A stretch of DNA of 64,000 bases from an uncultured Pseudomonadales bacterium. Lineage in GTDB: Bacteria > Pseudomonadota > Gammaproteobacteria > Pseudomonadales > Azotimanducaceae. A model generated the notes under the pieces. It was given only the letters and a program-made list of their open reading frames with translations. It was not told the origin of the DNA and searched no databases. Shown here piece after piece: positions 9,402 to 18,136 of this stretch (the stretch's first letter is position 1; each line of letters begins with the position of its first letter). The DNA is taken from positions 124,001 through 188,000 of the forward strand of contig CAKZWF010000006.1 in the NCBI GenBank assembly GCA_937921865.1, read 5' to 3'. Made by a program: the position numbers and the translations under genes.

Positions 9402-10316
9402 CTACCAGCCTCCGTTAATCACAAATTCCAGCAGAGCTTTCTGGCTGTGCAGGCGATTGCCGGCTTCTTCGAAGACCACCGAGCGCGGATCATCGAGCAG
9501 GTCTTCGCTGATCTCTTCGCCGCGATGTGCAGGCAGGCAGTGCATGAGCAGTGTGTCGCGACTGGCCAGATCAAGCAGGTCGGCGGTGATCTGGTAGCCA
9601 TTAAACACTGATAACCGGGAATCTTGTTCACCTTCGTGGCCCATTGACGACCAGACATCAGTGACCACCAGGTCCGCCTTTTCCACAGCTTCTTGAGGTG
9701 TTTCCACCAGCTGAACGTTGTTGCAGCTCTTTACCAGCTCTGGATCCGGGCGGTAGCCTTCGGGAGATGCTACCTTCAGGTTGAAACCCCACTGTCGCGC
9801 CGCATTGATGTAGGAGTGGCACATATTGTAGCCGTCACCCACAAATGCGACGGTGGCTCCAGTGATCGAACCGCGCAGCTCTTCATAAGTCTGTACGTCT
9901 GCCAGCAGCTGGCAGGGGTGGTAGCGCGTGCTCATCGCGTTGATGACCGGAATACTGGCGGTTTCTGCCAGCTGTTCGATCTGTGCCTGATTGCCGGTGC
10001 GAATCACGATAACGTCCACCATGCCTGATAGAACCCGTGCCGTATCCTCGACGGGTTCGCCACGACCCAGCTGGCTGTCCTGATGGCTCAACATCACCAT
10101 GTGCCCCCCCAGTTGTGCCATGCCCGCTTCGAAAGCAACCCGGGTTCGGGTCGACTTCATCTCGAACATTGCCACGCCGGTTTTTCCGGTCAATGTCTTC
10201 GGGCTGGGGTCCTGCTTGAGTGAACGGGCCCGTTGCACAATGGCAGCGAGCTCTTCGGCTGAAAAATCCAGCAGGGTCAGAAAATCCCGTTTCCCGCAAT
10301 TCCTGGCGACTGTCAT
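9402..10316 (-). CDS. argF: Ornithine carbamoyltransferase
   Basis: Makes citrulline from ornithine and carbamoyl phosphate in arginine synthesis. All family motifs are present: the carbamoyl-phosphate loop STRTR, HPCQ (MSTRYHPCQLLAD) and HCLPAHRGEEI. A longer frame upstream exists, but the ATG at 10316 (MTVARNCGKRDFL) gives 304 residues, the usual length, and begins one base after the argD stop. The longer form would run deep into argD. argD-argF is therefore a tight operon. It converges with the PilZ-GGDEF-EAL gene, leaving 72 bases between the stops. Confidence 0.96.
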   Translation of the reverse strand: MTVARNCGKRDFLTLLDFSAEELAAIVQRARSLKQDPSPKTLTGKTGVAMFEMKSTRTRVAFEAGMAQLGGHMVMLSHQDSQLGRGEPVEDTARVLSGMVDVIVIRTGNQAQIEQLAETASIPVINAMSTRYHPCQLLADVQTYEELRGSITGATVAFVGDGYNMCHSYINAARQWGFNLKVASPEGYRPDPELVKSCNNVQLVETPQEAVEKADLVVTDVWSSMGHEGEQDSRLSVFNGYQITADLLDLASRDTLLMHCLPAHRGEEISEDLLDDPRSVVFEEAGNRLHSQKALLEFVINGGW

Positions 10317-10317
10317 T

Positions 10318-11487
10318 TCAGGAACCGTGGCTGTTGACGACGGCGACGACGCGGCTGATAAGTTCGTCTGCCTGTTCGTCGCTGAGCGTGAGTGGGGGAA
10401 GCAGTCTGACGATATTGTCCTGAGTGACATTCAATAAGACGCCATGGTCCAGACCGCGAACCACCAGTTCACCGCAGGGTTCGGAAAGCTCTACTGCGAT
10501 CATCAGACCTTTGCCGCGAACCTCTGTCACCAGGTTATTGCCTGCCAGTTCCCGCGCCAGGGCGTCGATTATGTAGTCGCCCAGATACGCGGCGCGAGCC
10601 AGCAGATCGTCTGCTTCGAGAGTTTCCAGTACAGCCAGCGCGGCAGAGCAGGCCAGAAGGTTGCCGCCGAAAGTTGAGCCGTGATTGCCGGGTTCGAAAA
10701 CTCTAGCGGCAGCGCCGCGCGCCAGGCATGCACCAATCGGCACACCGTTGCCAAGACCTTTGGCTGTGGTAACCAGATCGGGCAGGACGCCGGTATGCTG
10801 GTAGGCAAAGTATTGCCCGGTGCGACCATTGCCGGTCTGAACTTCATCGAGAATCATCAGCCAGCCATTGTCGTCGCAGATCTGACGAATGCCCTCCAGG
10901 TAACCGTCATCGGGAATGATAATCCCGCCTTCGCCGAGGATGGGCTCAAACATGACCGCCACTACATCCGGGTTGTTCCTGCCGATCAGCGCAATCGCGT
11001 CGAGATCGTTGAACGGTGCACGAACAAAGCCTGAGAGCAGCGGCTCGAAGCCTGCCTGCGCTTTGCGCGAACCGGTGGCGGTCAGGGTGGCCATGGTGCG
11101 ACCGTGAAAACTCGCTTCCATCACCACAATGGCGGGTTTCTGAATACCCTTCTTGTGACCGTGCAGGCGGGCTATTTTGATCGCAGCCTCGTTGGCTTCG
11201 GCACCGGAGTTGGCGAAGAACACCGCATCCATGCCGGACAGTTCACACAGTTGATCAGCAAGCTGAGATTGCAGCGGTATTTCGTAGAGGTTGGAGGTGT
11301 GCAGCAGGGTCTGAGCCTGTTCGCTCAGCGCGCGGCTTATGTTGGGATGGGCGTGTCCGAGACCGCAGACGGCGATGCCGGTCAGTCCGTCCAGGTAGCG
11401 TTTGCCATTGCTGTCTTCGAGGTAAACGCCATCACCGCGGCTGAAGGCAACGGGAAGACGTTTGTAGGTTTCCATCAGGTGTGTCAT
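10318..11487 (-). CDS. argD: Acetylornithine aminotransferase
   Basis: PLP-dependent class III aminotransferase that converts N-acetylglutamate semialdehyde to N-acetylornithine; many homologues also act in lysine synthesis on succinyl-diaminopimelate precursors. The 389-residue protein has the cofactor strings NSGAEANEAAIK and LDEVQTGNGRTG, and the Schiff-base lysine K243 in TTAKGLGNGVPIGA. The start is supported by AGGAAG five bases upstream on the minus strand. It is the first gene of the argD-argF pair. Confidence 0.95.
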   Translation of the reverse strand: MTHLMETYKRLPVAFSRGDGVYLEDSNGKRYLDGLTGIAVCGLGHAHPNISRALSEQAQTLLHTSNLYEIPLQSQLADQLCELSGMDAVFFANSGAEANEAAIKIARLHGHKKGIQKPAIVVMEASFHGRTMATLTATGSRKAQAGFEPLLSGFVRAPFNDLDAIALIGRNNPDVVAVMFEPILGEGGIIIPDDGYLEGIRQICDDNGWLMILDEVQTGNGRTGQYFAYQHTGVLPDLVTTAKGLGNGVPIGACLARGAAARVFEPGNHGSTFGGNLLACSAALAVLETLEADDLLARAAYLGDYIIDALARELAGNNLVTEVRGKGLMIAVELSEPCGELVVRGLDHGVLLNVTQDNIVRLLPPLTLSDEQADELISRVVAVVNSHGS

Positions 11488-11569
11488 CGCTGCTTCCTGA
11501 GCTGATTAACTACTTTCGGGCGGTTGCGTTTTATCACCCACATCCGCATTAAGTGGTTTTGGGACCCTG

Positions 11570-11600
11570 AAAAAACAACAGGCAGCGAATTAGCTGCCTG
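11570..11600 (-). terminator. Rho-independent terminator downstream of patB-like gene
   Basis: A perfect 8-bp stem (CAGGCAGC / GCTGCCTG, 11579-11600) with a GAATTA loop is followed on the minus strand by TTGTTTTTT. It lies 40 bases after the stop of the C-S lyase gene and before the argD leader. Confidence 0.85.
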
Positions 11601-11639
11601 CAGAGAAACGAGTGAGAATACGTCAGCTTACGATGGAGT

Positions 11640-12797
11640 TCAATCTCTGCTCAGCGCCGCCATTGCCGTTTCGAATCGCGTCAAGCCCTGCTCCAGAAAC
11701 GCCCTCGGGCAGGCAAAATTGAAGCGGACGAAACCTGGAGCGCCAAACGCAGCACCGTCCGAAAGACCCAGGCCGTGCGATTCAAAGAAATCTCCGGGTC
11801 GATCCGCGACCGCTGTATCGCGCATGTCGACCCAGGCGAGATAGGTGCCCTCAAGATGGGTCAGTCGTGGCCCGATTACCTCCCGAAGCCGCTTCAGGTT
11901 GCCGCGCAGATAATCTTTCAGTTCAGGCAGATAGCTGGATTCGTCAGCGAAGGCGGCCGTGGAGGCGGCAATTGCCAGCGGACCGACATCAGGCACCAGA
12001 TCTGCCTTCGCGGTGCGGAAGGCGGCTCGCAGATCAGCGTTCGGGATCACCGCCACCGCGCAGGGCAGGCCGGGAATATTGTAGGTTTTGGTTGCCGCAT
12101 AGAGACTGATGCTGCGTTGTGCTATTTCTGGCGACAGACTGGCCACCGGAATATGTCGGGCGTGCTCATCGAGCACCAGGGAGCAGTGAATCTCGTCTGA
12201 ACACAGGGTCAGGTTGTGCTCGATACAGAAGTCAGCCAGAGCGGTCAGCTCTGCTTTGCTGTAGACCCTGCCGGTGGGATTCTGCGGATTACAGAACATC
12301 AGCAGTCTGGTGCGCTCGGTGACGCTGGCCTGCAGCGCATCGACGTCCATGGTCCAGCGCCCATCGCTGCCGGGTTGCAGCGCAACTTTCTGAGCCTCTA
12401 GACCAGTGTTCCCGGGAACAGTCAGGAACGGATAGTACACCGGGGTGGGAATCAGTACGGCGCTATCAGGCTCGGCAACGGCTCGGGCAGCCAGGTTGAA
12501 ACCGGGCACCACACCGGGCACCCACACCAGCCATTCATCGGGTACCGTCCAGTTGCACGACCGCTGCAGCCAGCCCTGAAACGCCCGGTTTAAGGTATCA
12601 GGAACCCGCGTATAGCCGATGATCTCCTGGTCGAGACGTTCACGAATGGCGTCCAGAACAAACTTTGGCGCTGGAAATTCCATGTCCGCGATCCAGAAGG
12701 GCAGAATGTCTCGACCCGCATACTTCTCCCACTTGCTGCTGCTGGTGTTGCTTCTGTCGATGACGCGATCGAAGTCGCTGGCGAACGCCTGACTCAA
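11640..12797 (-). CDS. PatB/MalY-type aminotransferase, probable cystathionine beta-lyase
   Basis: PLP enzyme of fold type I. The N-terminal KWEKY...LPFWIADMEFPAP string is diagnostic of the PatB/MalY C-S lyase group, which cleaves cystathionine or other cysteine S-conjugates to pyruvate, ammonia and a thiol. The substrate-loop NPQNPTGRVY, CSDEIHCSLVLD and the PLP lysine in AATKTYNIPGL are intact. Length (385) is normal. MalY homologues can also act as regulators, and this cannot be excluded. The gene is monocistronic, diverges from grxD and has its own terminator. Confidence 0.85.
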   Translation of the reverse strand: MSQAFASDFDRVIDRSNTSSSKWEKYAGRDILPFWIADMEFPAPKFVLDAIRERLDQEIIGYTRVPDTLNRAFQGWLQRSCNWTVPDEWLVWVPGVVPGFNLAARAVAEPDSAVLIPTPVYYPFLTVPGNTGLEAQKVALQPGSDGRWTMDVDALQASVTERTRLLMFCNPQNPTGRVYSKAELTALADFCIEHNLTLCSDEIHCSLVLDEHARHIPVASLSPEIAQRSISLYAATKTYNIPGLPCAVAVIPNADLRAAFRTAKADLVPDVGPLAIAASTAAFADESSYLPELKDYLRGNLKRLREVIGPRLTHLEGTYLAWVDMRDTAVADRPGDFFESHGLGLSDGAAFGAPGFVRFNFACPRAFLEQGLTRFETAMAALSRD

Positions 12798-12948
12798 TGA
12801 ACTTCCTTATGCTCTCGCTTTCTAACGCTATTCCTATCCGCTGAACTGGTGGACTGTGAACAGCAGGGCTGATGTGGCTACAATTGCAGGCCTGTACCCA
12901 CAGTAAAACCAGCCGTGGGATCATTCAACACAATCACATGGTGTGCGC

Positions 12949-13293
12949 ATGAGCGAAGAAGTAATAGCGACAATCAAAGAACAGATCGACAGCAATCCGA
13001 TCCTGGTCTACATGAAAGGCTCTCCGGGTGCGCCTCAATGTGGCTTCTCTGCACAGACGGTGCAGTGTCTGATTTCCTGTGGTGAGCGGTTTGCCTATGT
13101 CGATATCCTCAGCAACCCTGACATTCGTGCAACGCTGCCGGGTTACGCTAACTGGCCAACGTTTCCTCAGCTGTATCTCGAAGGAGAGCTGGTTGGTGGC
13201 TGTGACATCATCACCGAGATGTTCGAAAGCGGCGAGCTGGAACCGTTGGTGAAGAAGGCGGCCGCTACAGTCGTTGAAGACTCTCAAGATTAA
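12949..13293 (+). CDS. grxD: Monothiol glutaredoxin
   Basis: CGFS-type monothiol glutaredoxin that binds and transfers [2Fe-2S] clusters with glutathione and BolA-like partners. It closely matches E. coli GrxD: NPILVYMKGSPGAPQCGFS carries the active cysteine, followed by WPTFPQLYLEGELVGGCDI. I start at the ATG at 12949 (MSEEVIATIKEQI, 114 residues) because it aligns with the family N terminus; a GTG two codons upstream is also possible. There is no clear Shine-Dalgarno sequence. The last eight codons, including the stop (VVEDSQD*), are the first unit of a tandem array that continues into the 3' region. The neighbour rnt is convergent. Confidence 0.95.
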   Translation: MSEEVIATIKEQIDSNPILVYMKGSPGAPQCGFSAQTVQCLISCGERFAYVDILSNPDIRATLPGYANWPTFPQLYLEGELVGGCDIITEMFESGELEPLVKKAAATVVEDSQD

Positions 13294-13407
13294 GTCGTTG
13301 AGGACTCTGATTAAGTCGTTGAAGACTCTGATTAAGTCGTTGAAGACTCTCAGCATTGAGTCGTTGAAGACTCTCAATATTGAGTCGTTGAAGACTCTCA
13401 GGATTGA
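13270..13407. repeat. Tandem array of six stop-codon-bearing units between grxD and rnt
   Basis: Six contiguous units (24, 21, 21, 24, 24 and 24 bp) each begin gtcgttgaagactct, with one base changed in unit 2, and end in TAA or TGA. Unit 1 is the end of grxD (VVEDSQD plus stop). The later units read VVEDSD, VVEDSD, VVEDSQH, VVEDSQY and VVEDSQD, each closed by a stop in the grxD frame. Unit 6 overlaps the last codons of the convergent rnt gene. Every unit length is a multiple of three. Confidence 0.97.
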
Positions 13408-14015
13408 GGTAGTTCCAGCAGCCCCCAGCGATTGACCACCTCGCAGAACAACTCTGCAGCGCGCTCGGCGTCGTAGAGGGCTGAGTGAGCGCGGGAATTG
13501 TCGAAATCGATCGCAGCCCGTTTGCAGGCCTCGCTGAGCACGGTATGACCAAAAGCCACCGCAGCCAGCGAGGCGGTGTCGATAAAGCTGAACGGGTGAA
13601 AGGGGCTGCGTTTCAGTGCGTTTCGCGCGACTGCCACCGTAAGAAACTGCTGATCGAACGCGGCATTATGGGCCACCAGAATAGCGCGCTGGCAATTCGC
13701 CTCTTTCATCGCCTGGCGAACATCGGTGAACATCTCCTGCAGCGCGATCTTTTCATCCACTGCGCCGCGTTCTGGATCGTCCGGATCGATGCCGGTCACT
13801 TTGAGCGAGGCCGGATCGACGCTGCTGCCGGGATACGCCTGAATGGCTTTGCGCCAGCCGCGGGTGGGTTCAAGGCGATCGCCATTGAATCCAACGTGAA
13901 CCATGCCAACTTCGAGCAGGGCATGATTCAGCGGATCGAATCCTCCAGTCTCGAAATCGACAACAACGGGCAGGTAGCCACGAAAACGCGTGGCCATATC
14001 GGGTTTGACTGACAT
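13398..14015 (-). CDS. rnt: Ribonuclease T
   Basis: DEDD-family 3'-5' exoribonuclease that trims tRNA and other stable RNA 3' ends. The 205-residue protein carries FRGYLPVVVDFETGGFD (DxE motif), GIDPDDPERGAV, VAHNAAFDQQF and AHSALYDAERAAELFCEVVNRW, all matching E. coli RNase T closely. The ATG at 14015 gives the standard length. Its stop lies inside the last unit of the tandem array shared with grxD. The rnt-grxD adjacency is common in gammaproteobacteria. Confidence 0.95.
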   Translation of the reverse strand: MSVKPDMATRFRGYLPVVVDFETGGFDPLNHALLEVGMVHVGFNGDRLEPTRGWRKAIQAYPGSSVDPASLKVTGIDPDDPERGAVDEKIALQEMFTDVRQAMKEANCQRAILVAHNAAFDQQFLTVAVARNALKRSPFHPFSFIDTASLAAVAFGHTVLSEACKRAAIDFDNSRAHSALYDAERAAELFCEVVNRWGLLELPQS

Positions 14016-14101
14016 GGACGCACCATAACACTGAACCCCAGGTCCGCTAAGCGATTACCGGGCGGGAGGCTGAAGTTATGCCGTTTTCGGCCGATAGCGT
14101 C

Positions 14102-14110
14102 TGTGGATAA
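14102..14110 (-). promoter_or_regulatory. Candidate DnaA box upstream of argG
   Basis: The minus strand reads TTATCCACA, a perfect 9-mer match in the gap between rnt and argG. About 0.5 such matches would be expected by chance in both strands of 64 kb, so this is weak evidence. Confidence 0.2.
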
Positions 14111-14418
14111 CTGAATATTGAGTGATCGTGCCGGGACGTTGCAGTCTGTTGGTATGGGCGATTATTGTCGGCACACTTGGTGCCGAAAGCGCCGGGCCGG
14201 GTGACACTGACCGGGTTGGTGCCGATCTGGAAATTTCTGCTGATCTGGACAGCCCCTGGCGATTTGTCAGTTCAGGTTCGGACTGTCGCTTGGACCAGCA
14301 GCTCGGCTCAGTTGGCACTGCGCGTTTTCTCGGCAGCAGCGGTCAGCCGCTGGCTTCAACCGAGACGATCGCCTACCATTCCCCGCCTTTTTCACGAGCG
14401 AATTCAGGAGGGAATGCG

Positions 14419-15663
14419 GTGTCTAGTTGCGCAAGTGACAGTCAATCTCCACAGAAAATAGTCTTGGCCTACTCCGGTGGTCTGGATACATCGGTGATCT
14501 GCCGGTGGCTGCAGGAAACCTACGATGCGGAAATCGTCACCTTCACCGCTGACATCGGTCAGGGCGAAGAGGTTGAACCCGCCAGGGCTAAAGCCACCGC
14601 AATGGGTGTGAAAGAAATTTACATCGAGGACCTCACCGAGGAGTTTGTTGCGGACTATGTTTTTCCCATGTTTCGTGCCAATACCCTGTATGAAGGGGAA
14701 TATCTGCTGGGAACGTCGATTGCCCGGCCGCTCATTGCCAAACGGCTGGTGGAAATCGCGCTAGAGACCGGTGCTCAGGCCATCAGTCACGGGGCCACCG
14801 GTAAAGGCAACGATCAGGTTCGCTTCGAGTTGGGTGCCTACGCCCTGAATCCGGATATCAAGGTGATCGCACCCTGGCGCGAATGGGATCTGAGTTCACG
14901 GGAGACCCTGATGGACTACTGCGAAAAACACCAGATTCCGGTGGATTTTCAGCGTGGTGCAAAGTCTCCCTATTCCATGGATGCCAACCTGCTGCATATC
15001 TCCTATGAAGGCGACAATCTGGAAGATCCCTGGGTTGGTCCCGATGAGGACATGTGGCGATGGAGTGTTGCCCCCGAGGTTGCCCCGGATGAAGCTGAGT
15101 TCATCGAAATCGAATTTGTCGGTGGCGATGCGGTAGCAATCAACGGCCAGCCGATGTCTCCGGCTGTGCTGCTCAAAGAGCTGAACCTGACAGGCGGGCG
15201 GCATGGCGTTGGCCGCAGCGATATTGTTGAAAACCGCTACGTCGGTATGAAAGCCCGTGGCTGTTATGAAACGCCGGGTGGCACCATTCTGCTGAAAGCC
15301 CACCGCGCTATTGAATCGATCACCCTGGATCGCGAAGTGGCTCATCTCAAAGACGAGCTGATGCCGCGTTACGCAACAATGATCTACAATGGCTACTGGT
15401 GGTCGCCTGAGCGGCGGGTATTGCAGGCGCTGATTGATGAGTCACAGAAGCCGGTCAATGGCAGTGTGCGGCTGAAACTCTACAAAGGTTCGGTCACGGT
15501 GGTGGGTCGCCAAGCGCCCGAAGACAGTTTGTATGATGCGAACGTCGTCACATTTGAAGACGATGGGGGGGCGTATCATCAGCAGGACGCGGCAGGCTTC
15601 ATACGCTTGAACGCGTTGCGATTGCGTCTAGGCGCAAAACGCGGAAGAAAGCTTCTCGAATGA
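14419..15663 (+). CDS. argG: Argininosuccinate synthase
   Basis: Joins citrulline and aspartate with ATP to form argininosuccinate. The ATP-pyrophosphatase P-loop AYSGGLDTS lies near the N terminus; [15 protein letters not shown] and [15 protein letters not shown] are also typical. The frame is open back to 14122, but that upstream part has no family match. The GTG at 14419 has AGGAGG seven bases before it and gives 414 residues, close to the family size. The three arginine genes in this window are on two strands and separated by unrelated genes, so they are not one operon. Confidence 0.95.
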   Translation: MSSCASDSQSPQKIVLAYSGGLDTSVICRWLQETYDAEIVTFTADIGQGEEVEPARAKATAMGVKEIYIEDLTEEFVADYVFPMFRANTLYEGEYLLGTSIARPLIAKRLVEIALETGAQAISHGATGKGNDQVRFELGAYALNPDIKVIAPWREWDLSSRETLMDYCEKHQIPVDFQRGAKSPYSMDANLLHISYEGDNLEDPWVGPDEDMWRWSVAPEVAPDEAEFIEIEFVGGDAVAINGQPMSPAVLLKELNLTGGRHGVGRSDIVENRYVGMKARGCYETPGGTILLKAHRAIESITLDREVAHLKDELMPRYATMIYNGYWWSPERRVLQALIDESQKPVNGSVRLKLYKGSVTVVGRQAPEDSLYDANVVTFEDDGGAYHQQDAAGFIRLNALRLRLGAKRGRKLLE

Positions 15664-15676
15664 CACAGGTTGTGAA

Positions 15677-16261
15677 ATGGGCAACTATCAGGTGCTGTTC
15701 AGCGGTGAGATTTCCCCGAACGTTAATGAAGAGACAGTTCGGGCAAATCTGGCTAGAGAGCTTGGCATTGATGAACGCAAAGCCAGGCAGTTGTTCAGTG
15801 GTCGCACAGTCGTAATTAAAAGTCAGCTCTCGCAGGCTGACGCATTGTCTGTGCAGACTCGTTTTTCCGATTTCGGCGCAATTTGCCGGGTTAAAGACTT
15901 CACGCCCAAAGTCGAAAAAGTCGACTATCGAATTGATCGGGCGGACCGTGAGAATTCTGATCAAACGTTGAAGGACATCACCGCCGCGCATCACGAATGC
16001 CCGCGCTGTGGTCATCTGCAGCTTGAAGCCAGTCACTGCGCGCGCTGCGGTATCGATATCGCAGCGGCGATAAAACAGCAGCGCAAAGAAGATCTGATCA
16101 TTCAGAAAAAGATCCGCGATCTGAAGCGTAAAGATAATCCCACGCCCAGTAGTCCCAGCGCTGAGAGTGGTGAGCAGGACCTCCACTGCGAAGCCGGCGC
16201 GCAGGACAGCGACGAGCCGAAAAAGCGTGGCGTCATGGGCTGGCTGCGTAAATCTTCCTGA
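15677..16261 (+). CDS. Hypothetical protein with N-terminal FSGRTVVIK domain and zinc ribbon
   Basis: A 194-residue protein of unknown function. Residues 1 to about 72 (YQVLFSGEISP...LFSGRTVVIKSQLSQADA) resemble a small domain that I recall at the N terminus of some proteobacterial membrane proteins. Residues about 110-128 form a CPRC...CARC zinc-ribbon, followed by a basic helical stretch with many K/R and a polar serine-rich tail that ends in a tryptophan-containing basic motif. No membrane segment or signal peptide is evident. It begins 13 bases after argG and may be co-transcribed with it. It converges with nth. Confidence 0.7.
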   Translation: MGNYQVLFSGEISPNVNEETVRANLARELGIDERKARQLFSGRTVVIKSQLSQADALSVQTRFSDFGAICRVKDFTPKVEKVDYRIDRADRENSDQTLKDITAAHHECPRCGHLQLEASHCARCGIDIAAAIKQQRKEDLIIQKKIRDLKRKDNPTPSSPSAESGEQDLHCEAGAQDSDEPKKRGVMGWLRKSS

Positions 16262-16278
16262 ATCGAAAACTCAGCGGC

Positions 16279-16917
16279 TCAGCTCAATTCAGTCTTCTCT
16301 CTGAATTCACAAAGATCTTCCAGCACGCATGATCCACAGCGTGGTTTGCGGGCAATACACACATAGCGTCCATGCAGAATCAGCCAGTGGTGGGCGTCGC
16401 GTTTAAACTCGCGCGGAACCACCTTCTCCAGTCTGTCTTCAACCTGGCGTACGGTTTTCCCGGTTGCCAGTCGAGTGCGATTGGAAACACGATAAATGTG
16501 GGTATCCACCGCAATCGTCGGGTGACCGAAAGCAGTATTCAATACGACATTTGCGGTCTTGCGGCCAACACCGGGTAGGGCTTCGAGGGCTTCCCGGGAT
16601 TCCGGAACTTCACCCGCATGTTGCTCAATGAGAATAAGACAGGTCTTACGCACATTCTCCGCTTTGGTGTTGAACAGCCCGATTGTTTTGATATACGACT
16701 TGAGCTTGGCTAAGCCCAGGGCGTGAATGGTTGCAGGTGTGTTCGCTGCTGCGAATAGAGGGCCGGTGGCTTTGTTGACGCTGACATCCGTTGCCTGTGC
16801 AGACAGCATCACCGCAATCAGTAACTCAAATGGGGAATCGAAGTTCAACTCTGTCGTCGGTGCGGGATTCGCGGCACGCAGCCGGGTAAATATCTCCTGG
16901 CGTTTGGATTTGTTCAT
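16279..16917 (-). CDS. nth: Endonuclease III
   Basis: DNA glycosylase/AP lyase that removes oxidised pyrimidines. The helix-hairpin-helix GVGRKTANVVL contains the catalytic lysine, and IAVDTHIYRVSNR contains the catalytic aspartate. The C-terminal iron-sulfur motif C-x6-C-x2-C-x5-C is complete (CIARKPRCGSCVLEDLC). Length (212) is standard. The ATG overlaps the rsxE stop as ATGA, so nth is the last gene of the rnf/rsx operon, a common arrangement. Confidence 0.96.
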   Translation of the reverse strand: MNKSKRQEIFTRLRAANPAPTTELNFDSPFELLIAVMLSAQATDVSVNKATGPLFAAANTPATIHALGLAKLKSYIKTIGLFNTKAENVRKTCLILIEQHAGEVPESREALEALPGVGRKTANVVLNTAFGHPTIAVDTHIYRVSNRTRLATGKTVRQVEDRLEKVVPREFKRDAHHWLILHGRYVCIARKPRCGSCVLEDLCEFREKTELS

Positions 16918-17612
16918 GTCTGCCCCTGGTTCTGTGGTGCGTCGTCGCCTGCGGATTCTGGTTGTTCTGTGCTGCTGCGTGAGATCCGATTGATTAACGC
17001 GTTGGCACCCGCGAGCAGTAGGCCGGCAGCGAGGAACGCGCCTGGCGGCAAGCTCAACAGCCGGATCTGCCAGTCCTCGGTCAGCAGGTCAAGCTGCCAC
17101 GCCTGCGCGCTGGGACCAAACAGCTGAGACATTCCGGCAAACAGTGTGCCGCTGCCGAGGAGTTCGCGAAACCCACCAAGCAGCAGCAGAGCAATTGCAA
17201 AGCCCAGCGCGGTACCAAGTGCATCGATTACGCTGGCGCCGAGGCTTTGTCGGCTGGCGAAGCTCTCAGCTCGTGACAGGATCATGCAGTTGGTAACGAT
17301 GATCTGCACGAAAAGCGCGATGCTCAGATAGAGCTCGAATGCAAAAGCCTGCAGCAGCAGCATTGCTGCGGTGGTGAAGGTCGCGATGATCAGCACAAAA
17401 CACGGCAGGCGGGCAAAATCCGGAATCCAGCGTCGCAGCATCGCAATGCTGCTGCTGGCACCCACCATCACCAGCGCGGTCGCCAGACTCAATCCCAGTG
17501 CATTGACCACGCTGGTGCTGACCGCGAGTAATGGACACAGCCCGAGTAGCTGAATCCAGGCGGGATTGTTGTGCAGCCAGGCGTTGCTGAAAATCTGTGT
17601 GCCGTGGCTCAT
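16914..17612 (-). CDS. rsxE: Electron transport complex subunit RnfE/RsxE
   Basis: Integral membrane subunit of the Rnf/Rsx complex, with about six hydrophobic helices. WIQLLGLCPLLAVSTS, IVTNCMILSRAE and GFRELLGSGTLF match RsxE well. The ATG at 17612 (MSHGTQIFSNAWLHNN, 232 residues) overlaps the rsxG stop as ATGA and aligns with the E. coli start; a codon three positions upstream (MPVMSHG) is less likely. It is followed immediately by nth. Confidence 0.93.
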   Translation of the reverse strand: MSHGTQIFSNAWLHNNPAWIQLLGLCPLLAVSTSVVNALGLSLATALVMVGASSSIAMLRRWIPDFARLPCFVLIIATFTTAAMLLLQAFAFELYLSIALFVQIIVTNCMILSRAESFASRQSLGASVIDALGTALGFAIALLLLGGFRELLGSGTLFAGMSQLFGPSAQAWQLDLLTEDWQIRLLSLPPGAFLAAGLLLAGANALINRISRSSTEQPESAGDDAPQNQGQT

Positions 17613-18136
17613 GACCGGCACCGGGTATTTGCCGGATCCGGCAGCTGTAGCGCTTGCGCAACGGCCTGTCTGACCGCGTTGCTGCTGATCGTCGCGCCGG
17701 TCACCGCATCGATGTGCCCGACGCCAGTCGCGGTGCTGGTGCGGAATTCATCGAGCCAGGAGCCTTGCTGATGGTCGTTGAGGAAATCCGCAATACCCGG
17801 TGTTTCCAGATGTCGCACCACGCTGACCCCGATGATTTCCCTTTGATCCGAGCGCCAGGCCAGCAACAGTTCAATAGGACCTGCATAGCCGTCTGCCTGC
17901 AGACGGGCTGCGACAATGCGCTGTGCACACCAGACTATCTGATCATCCTGCCAGGCTTCTGCTAGCAGGGCTGTGTCAGGCAGTGTCTCACCCAACAGAT
18001 CACGCAGCGCCCGCTGATCGTGCGCGCGCTGATTGTCGGCGATCTGGCCCGCAGTTGTCAGATGGGTAATCGACAACACCAGTGCGCAGAACGCGGCGAC
18101 CAGAACCGGTCCCAGCAGGTTGGTCCGCTCAGCCAT
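17609..18136 (-). CDS. rsxG: Electron transport complex subunit RnfG/RsxG
   Basis: Periplasm-facing flavoprotein subunit with one N-terminal membrane anchor (LLGPVLVAAFCALVLSITHL). The covalent FMN attachment motif is DAVTGATISS near the C terminus, and the preceding GYAGPIELLLAW and HLETPGIADF strings are typical. The ATG at 18136 (MAERTNL) overlaps rsxD by eight bases and gives 175 residues, shorter than E. coli RsxG (206), mainly in the middle of the protein. Longer frames that start inside rsxD lack family similarity. Confidence 0.9.
   Translation of the reverse strand: MAERTNLLGPVLVAAFCALVLSITHLTTAGQIADNQRAHDQRALRDLLGETLPDTALLAEAWQDDQIVWCAQRIVAARLQADGYAGPIELLLAWRSDQREIIGVSVVRHLETPGIADFLNDHQQGSWLDEFRTSTATGVGHIDAVTGATISSNAVRQAVAQALQLPDPANTRCRS

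Noticed and set aside
13270-13407. Possible CRISPR array at the grxD-rnt junction
   Set aside because: Units are directly contiguous without unique spacers, only 21-24 bp long, and derive from the ends of the flanking genes.
14122-14418. 99-codon extension upstream of argG
   Set aside because: No similarity to argininosuccinate synthase, while the GTG at 14419 has a strong Shine-Dalgarno sequence seven bases upstream.
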